Shown one piece after another: positions 1-5,442 of a stretch of 9,843 nucleotides of DNA. Numbering within the stretch: the first letter of the stretch is position 1; the number at the start of each line of letters is the position of its first letter. This stretch comes from DATMBL01 sp050735975. GTDB lineage: Bacteria; Desulfobacterota; Binatia; UBA9968. The notes under the pieces were generated by a model that saw only the letters and a program-made list of their open reading frames with translations, ran no database searches and was not told the origin of the DNA. Both the position numbers and the translations under genes were made by a program. The DNA is taken from positions 1 through 9,843 of the forward strand of contig JBOHVS010000128.1 of the NCBI GenBank assembly GCA_050735975.1. Reading direction: 5' to 3'.

Positions 1-425
1 GGCTGAATCGAAGCACCGTGGCTGCCGCTGCGGCGCACGGCTTGCCGATCGTAACGACCAAGGGGCAAATCCTGGAGGCTCCGTTTATCGACCAAGCCAA
101 CATGCTTCTTTGCCCTCCCAACGATCCGGAATCGATAGCCGCCGCGGTCGAGTCGCTCATCACAAACCCTGAACTGCGATCACAGCTCGGAGCAGGAGCC
201 CTGCAGCTCGCGCGCGAATGGTTCTCGTGGGACAAGGCGGTAGACCGAACGATAGAGTTGTTAGGCCTGCAACAACTCGCGAGTGAGTCGGGAAACGTTC
301 GAGGTTCGACGTTGGACGTTCGAGAGAGCTTAGGGTTGAGGGTTGATTGTCGAGAGCATCAGGGCGTTCGATGCTCTACACTCTCCACTCTAAACCCTAA
401 ACCAGACCTAACACCTAAGACCTAA
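1..425 (+). CDS. Glycosyltransferase, C-terminal end (partial, GT4/GT1-like), with repeat-derived tail
   Basis: This is the 3' end of a gene that begins before the window; the first whole codon is at position 3 and the stop is TAA at 423-425. The opening residues, STVAAAAAHGLPIVTTKG, match the C-terminal nucleotide-sugar-binding half of GT-B glycosyltransferases (family GT4), where a small-residue helix runs into GLPVVTT. The following stretch (LLCPPNDPESIAAAVESLI, then a helix with REWFSWDKAVDRTIEL) is the usual end of this fold, in which the last helices pack back on the N-terminal domain. It probably transfers a sugar to a lipid-linked or nascent glycan on the cytoplasmic face. Donor and acceptor cannot be told from this fragment. 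From about position 297 (after ...LASESGN) the reading frame runs into repeat module D, so the last ~40 residues are not family sequence. The native stop was probably near there. The glycosyltransferase call is firm; the specificity is unknown. Confidence 0.85.
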   Translation, partial: LNRSTVAAAAAHGLPIVTTKGQILEAPFIDQANMLLCPPNDPESIAAAVESLITNPELRSQLGAGALQLAREWFSWDKAVDRTIELLGLQQLASESGNVRGSTLDVRESLGLRVDCREHQGVRCSTLSTLNPKPDLTPKT

Positions 426-449
426 GACCCACACCCAGCACCTAAGACG
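297..449. repeat. Repeat module D, copy 1 (overlaps the end of the glycosyltransferase gene)
   Basis: This shares most of its words, in the same order, with 3216-3345: GGTTCGA..GTTCGAGA, then GTTGAGGGT, then ATTGTCGAGAGCATCAG, then CTCTACxCTCTCC, CTCTAAAC, and finally CCTAACACC. A small internal hairpin pairs GAGCATC with GATGCTC. Copy 1 lacks the outer left arm present in copy 2, because coding sequence lies there instead. It therefore looks like a copy truncated at its junction with the glycosyltransferase gene. Confidence 0.75.
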
Positions 450-460
450 AAACGATTATT

Positions 461-599
461 CTCGCGCCAAGACGCCAAGTTCGCAAAGGGAAATGGATTA
501 CCTCGCGCCATCGGCGCGAAAAGACTCGGTCTTTACCTTGGCGCGCTTTGCCTGCCTGTGCGGACACGCAGACAGGCGCGTTTGCGCGAGGCATCTTTT
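461..599 (+). repeat. Repeat module B, copy 1
   Basis: The left arm carries CGCGCCAAGACGCCAAG, there is a central mini-hairpin CGCGCCATCGGCGCG near 503-518, and the right arm reads CTTGGCGCGCTTTGC. The whole module reappears as its reverse complement at 5188-5303, centre hairpin included. Copy 1 carries an additional imperfect palindrome of ~30 bp (CCTGTGCG, gap, CGCAGACAGG) around 551-577 inside the right arm. Open reading frames crossing it on both strands look like by-products of the repeat and not genes. Confidence 0.75.
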
Positions 600-647
600 C
601 CGATTCTTGCTGAGCAGAACGCAATTGCAGGCTGCTCAAAAATGCCT

Positions 648-719
648 TTATCGCGCCAAGCCGCCAAGGGCGCAAAGAAGAATATTTTCCTAAATCCGAA
701 ATTCGCAATCCGCAATTCC
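648..719. repeat. Half copy of module B followed by module C, copy 1
   Basis: At 648-677 only the left arm of module B is present (TCGCGCCAAG, CGCCAAGGGCGCAAAG). It is followed at 692-719 by module C, a run built from AATCCGAAAT, TCGCAATCC and GCAATTC. Module C recurs at 794-822 and 3354-3387. No gene is seen here. Confidence 0.6.
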
Positions 720-732
720 TTAAAAACTCTTT

Positions 733-787
733 GCCACAAAGACACGAAGGCACAAAGAAAACCTTAGTGTCTTGGTGCCTTGGTGGC
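733..787. repeat. Short inverted repeat (module A variant)
   Basis: The left arm GCCACAAAGACACGAAGGC pairs imperfectly with a right arm containing TGTCTTGGTGCCTTGGTGGC. It has the same design as the larger module A hairpins (ACAAAG or ACGAAG at roughly 9-nt steps), but with a shorter loop and different words. It would form a hairpin in RNA of either strand. Confidence 0.6.
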
Positions 788-793
788 TAATCT

Positions 794-869
794 TGCAATC
801 CGAAATCCGCAATTCGCAATTTCATTTGCTCCATGCTTCAGCTCTCGACTCTAAACCCTAAACTCTAGG
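794..869. repeat. Module C copy 2 plus CCATGCT and CCCTAAA linker words
   Basis: The order is module C (AATCCGAAATCCGCAATTC...), then GCTCCATGCTT, then CTCTAAACCCTAAACTCTAG. The same three blocks occur in the same order at 3354-3480. The region is non-coding as far as I can see. Confidence 0.6.
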
Positions 870-1130
870 CTGCATTAAAGAACGGTGCCGCAGGATAGGG
901 AAAAAAGACAGAAACAGGATTGGCTGGGAACGATGGCGGTCTGGCTCTGCGGTATATCAGCGCTTGTCTATTTTTTCTCGAGCCACGGTATCAAAAACCA
1001 TATTCTCTTTCTTGTGCAAAGCTTGATAAGGGTTTTCGAAAAGACGTTTTAGCGTGGTGTCCCAGCAGTTGCCAAAAAGTCGCCGACTGTAGCGCTGCCG
1101 GCTGCTGAAAAGCACTACGAAAGCACTTTT
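870..1130. other. Unique intergenic island without a recognised gene
   Basis: This is the only part of the 426-1253 gap that is not built from the recurring repeat words. It may be the native upstream region of the membrane-protein gene at 1254. I see no convincing -35/-10 pair and no terminator. The one thing of note is a possible small membrane-protein frame at 885-1052, listed separately. Confidence 0.5.
885..1052 (+). CDS. Possible small membrane protein (55 aa, speculative)
   Basis: A frame opening with GTG at 885, or ATG at 933, ends with TAG at 1050-1052. Its first ~15 residues are polar and charged (DREKRQKQDW). A hydrophobic stretch follows (LGTMAVWLCGISALVYFF), then a polar turn SSHGIKNH, then a second apolar and amphipathic segment ILFLVQSLIRVFEKTF. 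Charged head, membrane span and basic tail make a sensible small inner-membrane protein, and the frame lies in the only unique sequence of this gap. Against it are the short length, the lack of a clear ribosome-binding site before either start, and no family that I recognise. It could equally be a remnant of a longer gene or chance. I assign no function. Confidence 0.2.
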   Translation: MPQDREKRQKQDWLGTMAVWLCGISALVYFFSSHGIKNHILFLVQSLIRVFEKTF

Positions 1131-1220
1131 TCACCACGAAGCACACGAAGGGCACGAAGGGTTCGGAAATTGATATTCTTGAACTTCTGAACTTCGTGGT
1201 CTCTGTGACCTCCGTGGTGA
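1131..1220. repeat. Repeat module A hairpin, copy 1
   Basis: The left arm is TCACCACGAAGCACACGAAG followed by GGCACGAAGG. The right arm is ACTTCGTGGTCTCTGTGACC followed by TCCGTGGTGA. The ends TCACCAC and GTGGTGA are exact complements and the arms pair imperfectly over ~30 nt around a ~30-nt loop. It ends 33 bp before the next start codon, so a transcript from upstream would carry this hairpin in the leader of the 1254 gene. Confidence 0.75.
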
Positions 1221-1253
1221 AATCTCTGTTGCTATTCGGTTGCGGCGTAGCCG

Positions 1254-3185
1254 ATGAAGATTTTCGGGTCGGCCATTCTTATAGTTGAATCTTTGTTAAT
1301 CGCGACTGTATTCACCAGACGATTCATAAACCGCTCGGGTCAAGCAACCGGCGTTGCCGGATTTCTCGCCTGGATAGTTCTTTTCTTTGTCACTCTCTTT
1401 GGCTCATTTCATATTCTTGGTTACATCAACCTGGCGACTGATCTGCCCGTGGTTGGCCCGATACATGCCGCGGTTATCGCCGGTATTGCCCTTCTCGCAG
1501 GCGCGTTGTCACTGCCGTGGAGAGCGCAGAAGGGCATGTTCGCCGAACCCTCTGGGAATGGTTTGGAGTTAGGTTCCAGGCTGGATCGGATAGCTGCGGT
1601 CGCAACCCTTGGAACATTCATCGTCATCGGAATAATGCTGGTTCGGGGATTTCCCCGCGGTTATGAATCGACCGCATATCACCTCCCCATCGCGCTACAT
1701 ACGTTTCAATCACAGTCCTTGAAGATTTGGGATACGGTGGCGATCCATGCTTACCCCGCGAACGCGAGCGTCTATTTCGCCTTTCTCTTGGGATCTATAC
1801 CCGAGAGGCTGGTGACAGCCGGCAACCTGGTTTTCTTGGTTCCATTGTTCGTAGCCATCTATGGACTCGGTCGCGCTACGGGAGCCGATCCCAGCGCCTC
1901 CCGATGGGCCGCCCTCGGCATTTTGACCGTGCCGATCGTCGCGTTCGGGGCTTCTGAAGCGGCAGCCGATGTGGCGGGACTCACGTTTTTGGCTATCGCC
2001 ATTTATTTTGCAATTTCAACGTCCGGTTCGCGACTACTCTATTCCGCTTTATCCGGTCTTGCCGCAGGACTCGCGTTTGGTTTTAAGAGTTTCCACCTGA
2101 TTAGCATTGGATTTTTGTTCGTGATGATCGTACTTCAAGAGCGCTGGAGCGCCCCGGGTCAAACAAGACTCGGCAGCCTCTGGAGTACCGTCCGGCCTGC
2201 GACCGTCTTCGGCTTTTCAGCCATGGCGATCGCGAGTTTTTGGCTGGTGCGGAACTACATCGAACTCGGCAATCCATTGTATCCGGTACACTACGGATTC
2301 TTCGACGTGCTGGGTTGGACGAAAGCCCCGGACGCCGATTTTGCCGAAGTCTCTGATACTCAGTTCGAGTGGGTTCGTTCAACCGCAGAATGGGCTCTCT
2401 ATCCGTGGCTCGAGTGGCAATACGCCGGACAGAATTTCAAGGCGAGCTCCGGGTTGGGAGCTTTCTTCGCGGCGACGGTACCCGTCGCTTGTTTAATCGG
2501 TTTTACCGAAGTCATCAAGCAGGAAAACAAGCATTGGCCCGCAATAGCCTCTCTATTGAGCGGTGGCGCATTCGTGCTTTTCATATGGGCATTTCTTGGC
2601 GACCGGCAGCCGCGGTATGCGATAGGGGCTTTGCCGTTTCTCGTGCCGCTGGTTGCGTCCATGATTAATCTGACGGAGGGCCGGAAGCGACGAATACTGG
2701 AAATTATCATCGCGACCTGTATTCTGGCGATGCTCTTTGTGGTCTTTTCCCATAAACTGGTGGAGTTCGGCAGGCGGTTTGTTTATGCGGGACAGAACAG
2801 CCGCCACGCGTTTTACGATTACCCTGAGATGGTCGATCGACTGCCTGCGGGATCGACGGTCGTGAACTTCGCCAGGCGGACTCTGAACTACGGCCTCTTT
2901 GGGTCGAGGCATCAGAATCGAGTCATAAGTTATACGGAATCATATCGTAATCTTGCGATTCCGACGACCGATTGGATTCCTGAAGAAGCGCCGGAATTCG
3001 CGCAGCTCAAGTATTCGACTCTAAGAACACTGGGCGCCACCCACATTGTCACGGAAGGTTCTCCTCGTCTGCTATTTGACGACTGCGTATCCTTGGAACA
3101 GCTTGATCGACTAGACAAAAATCCGGGTTTGGGAACACCCCTGACAAGGCCATTCACTCTGTACGAGATTAAGTACTGCAGGTAA
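1254..3185 (+). CDS. Polytopic membrane protein, GT-C / GT39-like glycosyltransferase
   Basis: The protein has 643 residues and about 12-13 hydrophobic spans: roughly 4-22, 33-58, 70-90, 112-130, several between 165 and 350, and several between 400 and 500. A soluble C-terminal part of ~130 residues follows. The first long loop after span 4 carries RGYESTAYHLP at 135-145. This resembles the FDSLAYHLPR loop motif of GT39-related (PMT/ArnT-like) GT-C enzymes, in which an acidic residue ahead of YHLP is catalytic; here Glu138 stands where Asp is usual. RQPRYAIGALPF in a later loop is also typical of this group. Such enzymes take a sugar from a polyprenyl-phosphate donor and act on the outer face of the inner membrane. 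Substrate and acceptor are unknown. There is no strong Shine-Dalgarno before the ATG, but the start fits the first span. A non-enzymatic polysaccharide membrane protein is the alternative. Repeat module D starts right after the stop. Confidence 0.75.
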   Translation: MKIFGSAILIVESLLIATVFTRRFINRSGQATGVAGFLAWIVLFFVTLFGSFHILGYINLATDLPVVGPIHAAVIAGIALLAGALSLPWRAQKGMFAEPSGNGLELGSRLDRIAAVATLGTFIVIGIMLVRGFPRGYESTAYHLPIALHTFQSQSLKIWDTVAIHAYPANASVYFAFLLGSIPERLVTAGNLVFLVPLFVAIYGLGRATGADPSASRWAALGILTVPIVAFGASEAAADVAGLTFLAIAIYFAISTSGSRLLYSALSGLAAGLAFGFKSFHLISIGFLFVMIVLQERWSAPGQTRLGSLWSTVRPATVFGFSAMAIASFWLVRNYIELGNPLYPVHYGFFDVLGWTKAPDADFAEVSDTQFEWVRSTAEWALYPWLEWQYAGQNFKASSGLGAFFAATVPVACLIGFTEVIKQENKHWPAIASLLSGGAFVLFIWAFLGDRQPRYAIGALPFLVPLVASMINLTEGRKRRILEIIIATCILAMLFVVFSHKLVEFGRRFVYAGQNSRHAFYDYPEMVDRLPAGSTVVNFARRTLNYGLFGSRHQNRVISYTESYRNLAIPTTDWIPEEAPEFAQLKYSTLRTLGATHIVTEGSPRLLFDDCVSLEQLDRLDKNPGLGTPLTRPFTLYEIKYCR

Positions 3186-3351
3186 GGTATTGGGTCTTGG
3201 GTGTTAGGTGTCAGGTGAGGTTCGATGTTCGAGACAGCGTAGAGTTGAGGGTGGATTGTCGAGAGCATCAGGACTCTACCCTCTCCGCTCTAAACTCTAG
3301 ACCAGATCCGAAACCCAACACCTAACACCCAAGACCCAACACCTGAGATTT
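3186..3351. repeat. Repeat module D, copy 2, with 21-bp perfect inverted arms
   Basis: Positions 3190-3210 (start TTGGGTCTTGGG) are the exact reverse complement of 3319-3339 (end CCCAAGACCCAA), 21 of 21 bases. A second, imperfect arm pair lies inside (TAGAGTTGAGGGTGGA against TCCGCTCTAAACTCTA). The module begins within 5 bp of the stop codon of the membrane-protein gene. In RNA it would fold into a long stem directly after that gene. It lacks a U-tract, so it is not a standard intrinsic terminator. Confidence 0.8.
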
Positions 3352-3353
3352 TG

Positions 3354-3480
3354 TAATTCGCAATCCGAAATCCGCAATTCGCAATCTCTTGGCTCTTAGC
3401 TCCATGCTCCTTGCTCCATGCTTTTTGCCCTTAACCCTAAACCAGTTTCATACACCCTAAACCCTTAACCCTACACCAGT
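3354..3480. repeat. Module C copy 3 plus CCATGCT and CCCTAAA blocks
   Basis: Module C (AATTCGCAATCCGAAATCC, GCAATTCGCAAT) is followed by two GCTCCATGCT words and then several CCTAAACC, CCCTTAACCCTA and ACACCCTAAACCC words. It repeats the block order of 794-869 in expanded form and ends 9 bp before the next start codon. No promoter or ribosome-binding site can be picked out. Confidence 0.65.
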
Positions 3481-3489
3481 AAGTAACCA

Positions 3490-4725
3490 ATGATCATCGC
3501 CGCCGATCTGGTGTGCTGGGGAAGCCAGCATGTTCTCTTCAACGCCGGCACCCTGCAAACGATTTTGGCCGCCTTTCCTGACGAGAACGTGGCGTTTTTC
3601 GGAGAAGAATCGCATATCGAGCTTATTCAAAAGCAGATGGGTCCGGAAGCGGCCAACATATCATGGACTCCGATTCGAATCGCCGAGCGGCAAGCGCAAT
3701 ATTTTAGACGCCTTCGGTCCGAACTAAACATTCTGAAAACCCTCTTTAAGGTTTTGTCGCCCGGCTCAGATCACCGCGTTGTCCTTCTCGCAAGCATGAC
3801 ATCTACCCTGCTTGCACTGAAGCTCAATCAAAAGCGCCTACCCACGGGAACTCCGATACAGATAGTCTTGCACGGCGGTCTTAGCGGACTCGGCCAGACG
3901 CGATCCTTGCATCCCATTCGCCGGCTCAAAGACGCAAAGACCGCAATCACTCTGTGGGGAAGACAAAATATCCAATACCTCGTTCTGGAAGAAAACATCA
4001 GAGACTTGATCCTGACGCGCCTGCCTTTCTTGTCCGGCAGAGTTGGAGTTCTCGAACACCCTTCGACTCCCGGCGAGTTTGCTTATGAGAGTATCTCCCT
4101 GCAATACCCCATCCGCTTTGGCTTCCTGGGACTGGCAAACCGCCAGAAGGGGTTTACGAACTTCGTCGAGCTCGCAGCGGAAGCAGTGAGAAACCATGGC
4201 CGGCGGGTTGAATTTCATGCTCTGGGCAGGTCCGCACAAAACATGCGCGCGATACCGGGATTAAACGCACTCACCAGTCAACCTGCCGCGCAACATTTGA
4301 GCCGCGACGCTTACATGGACGGTCTGAAGCAACTTCACTTTGCGGTACTTCCATACAGCCTCGGACATTATGAATTATCCCCCAGTGGAGCTTTATTGGA
4401 TGCCCTGGCATGGGGTAAGCCAATTATCGCCACCCGAATACCGATGTTTCAAAATCTGTTTAGAAAGTACGGCGATCTCGGTTACCTGTTCTCCACTCAG
4501 GCCGAACTAAAAGAAATTGTGGATACCATCGTTAGTCATCCTGACCCGGCAGCATACCAGGTTCAGGTGTCGAACCTCTGGAAAGCCAGGGCGGAGAGAA
4601 CGCCCGCGGCCCTCGCACCGGCTTATCGCGCGATATGCGAGAGAGCCAAGAACTTGCCTGAAAACGGCGCCATGCACGGCTCTAAAACCGGTTTTTCTTT
4701 TTCCTTCCATCGGAAAGAAGAGTAA
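3490..4725 (+). CDS. Glycosyltransferase, GT4-like (GT-B fold)
   Basis: The protein has 411 residues, a normal size for a single GT-B enzyme. The N-terminal half is divergent but has a glycine-rich HGGLSGLG at 128-135, placed like the acceptor-side loop of this fold. The C-terminal half starts at RFGFLGLANRQKGF (209-222), the usual 'FxGxLxxxKG' entry to the donor-binding domain, with Lys220 in the phosphate-contacting place. It continues to ELSPSGALLDALAWGKPIIAT, beginning at Glu295, which matches the E-x7-E/GxPxIAT donor site with the second acidic position less clear. It would act in the cytoplasm or at the inner membrane face, adding one sugar to a growing glycan. Which sugar is unknown. 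The ATG at 3490 has no visible Shine-Dalgarno and abuts repeat DNA, yet the protein begins cleanly with a short beta strand (MIIAADLV). The last ~10 residues are polar and poorly typical. Confidence 0.85.
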   Translation: MIIAADLVCWGSQHVLFNAGTLQTILAAFPDENVAFFGEESHIELIQKQMGPEAANISWTPIRIAERQAQYFRRLRSELNILKTLFKVLSPGSDHRVVLLASMTSTLLALKLNQKRLPTGTPIQIVLHGGLSGLGQTRSLHPIRRLKDAKTAITLWGRQNIQYLVLEENIRDLILTRLPFLSGRVGVLEHPSTPGEFAYESISLQYPIRFGFLGLANRQKGFTNFVELAAEAVRNHGRRVEFHALGRSAQNMRAIPGLNALTSQPAAQHLSRDAYMDGLKQLHFAVLPYSLGHYELSPSGALLDALAWGKPIIATRIPMFQNLFRKYGDLGYLFSTQAELKEIVDTIVSHPDPAAYQVQVSNLWKARAERTPAALAPAYRAICERAKNLPENGAMHGSKTGFSFSFHRKEE

Positions 4726-4730
4726 GGAGG
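4723..4730 (+). promoter_or_regulatory. Orphan strong Shine-Dalgarno overlapping a stop codon
   Basis: TAAGGAGG overlaps the TAA stop of the preceding glycosyltransferase gene. It is 5 bp upstream of an ATG at 4736, and no other start in the window has so full a match or such ideal spacing. This is the layout of a translationally coupled next gene in an operon, yet what follows the ATG is repeat DNA. Confidence 0.65.
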
Positions 4731-4735
4731 CACCG

Positions 4736-4921
4736 ATGGGCGGGTTCGAAGCCTTTGCGTATTTCGTATCTCTGGTGAGACAGTGTTCGGTTTGGCGGAA
4801 AACATTGAACTTGCACCACGAAGGGCACGAAGAGCGCGAAGTAAGAGGAGAAGAGTTTAACCGCATAGAACACATAGAGCACAAAGTTTTTCTATGCGAC
4901 CTTTGCGTTCTCTGCGGTTAA
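4736..4921 (+). pseudogene. Stump of a lost operon gene, reading into repeats
   Basis: The frame begins with ATG 5 bp after a full Shine-Dalgarno and encodes MGGFEAFAYFVSLVRQC..., then runs through module A (…LHHEGHEEREV…) to TAA at 4919-4921, 61 residues. From about 4741 the DNA can already be aligned with the right arm of the repeat unit at ~5136-5171 (CCTTTGCGTATTTCGTATCT against CCTTCGTGTACTTCGTGTTC, then ACAGTGTTCG in both). Almost nothing of the original gene is left beyond its start. My inference is that repeat insertion or a deletion at the repeat edge removed it. A translated short peptide cannot be excluded, but its content is repeat-encoded. The identity of the original gene cannot be recovered here. 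Confidence 0.45.
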
Positions 4922-5171
4922 GTCCCGGGTCTCAATCCGAACCTTCGTGACCTTCGTGTTCTCTGTGGTGAGAAAGGGTTCGGCTTGGCGGAAAACATTG
5001 AACTTGCACCACGAAGGTCACGAAGAGCGCGAAGTAAGAGGAGAAGAGTTTAACCGCAAAGAACTCATAGAACACAAAGTTTTTCTATGCGCCCTTTGCG
5101 TTCTCTGCGGTTAAATCCTGGCCCTCTATCCGAAACCTTCGTGTACTTCGTGTTCTCTGTGGTGGACAGTG
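4741..5171. repeat. Tandem array of module A: partial arm plus two 193-bp units
   Basis: A degraded right arm (about 4741-4785) is followed by two near-identical units, 4786-4978 and 4979-5171. Landmarks sit exactly 193 bp apart: TTCGG at 4786 and 4979, TTAACCGCA at 4857 and 5050, and a third TTCG echo at 5172. Each unit contains two nested inverted repeats. The outer pair is CACCACGAAGG…CCTTCGTG…GTGGTG. The inner pair is TTAACCGCA…CACAAAG against CTTTGCG…TGCGGTTAA. Differences between units are point changes without visible length change, so the duplication is fairly recent. Frames through it on both strands are low-complexity and not credible proteins. Confidence 0.85.
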
Positions 5172-5187
5172 TTCGTCTTGGCGACAC

Positions 5188-5303
5188 AAAAAACGATGTC
5201 TCGCGCAAAGGCGCAAAGGGCGCCAAGATAAGACCAAATCTTCTCGCGCCGATGGCGCGAAGTATCCATCTTCCCTTTGCGTGCTTGGCGTCTTGGCGCG
5301 AAA
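5188..5303 (-). repeat. Repeat module B, copy 2 (inverted relative to copy 1)
   Basis: Read as reverse complement, it follows 461-599 throughout: CGCGCCAAGACGCCAAG, CGCAAAGGGAA.ATGGAT, CGCGCCATCGGCGCG, then TTGGCGC.CTTTGC and GCGCGAG.CATC. It lacks the ~30-bp palindromic insert of copy 1, but a related GCCTGC…GTGCCTGTGCG word follows at about 5323-5345. The remaining ~90 bp up to the next start (5443) show no further repeat and presumably form the leader of the fusion gene. Confidence 0.75.
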
Positions 5304-5425
5304 TATCATCTCGGGTAAAGGCCCTGCCTGCGCGTGCCTGTGCGACGCAGAGCACGACGTTAGGTGAGCGGGAACCTCATTACGCATGCTAAGTCCGGAA
5401 GAACCGAAAGAATTAACCGACGAAG

Positions 5426-5432
5426 AAGGGAG
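5426..5432 (+). promoter_or_regulatory. Ribosome-binding site fixing the start at 5443
   Basis: AAGGGAG lies 10 bp before ATG 5443. The in-frame ATG at 5386 has only AGGTGA at 5362-5367, about 18 bp away, and would add 19 highly polar residues ahead of the nucleotide-binding strand. I therefore chose 5443. Confidence 0.6.
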
Positions 5433-5442
5433 CCGATCGCAA

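Noticed and set aside
442..767. Overlapping frames of 66-103 aa on both strands
   Set aside because: They lie in repeat modules B, C and D, contain repeat-word peptides, and lack any recognisable fold or start signals.
840..3480. CCCTAAA words resembling plant-type telomere repeats
   Set aside because: There are only a few imperfect copies mixed with other words, between bacterial genes. No long tandem array exists.
4684..4695. Perfect 12-bp palindrome AAAACCGGTTTT followed by a T-rich run
   Set aside because: It is inside the glycosyltransferase reading frame and has no loop, so it cannot form a usual terminator hairpin. Chance or codon content is enough to explain it.
5386..5442. Upstream in-frame ATG at 5386 for the fusion gene
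   Set aside because: The nearest Shine-Dalgarno-like word is ~18 bp away and the added residues are polar and non-family. ATG 5443 has AAGGGAG at good spacing and sits just before the Rossmann strand.
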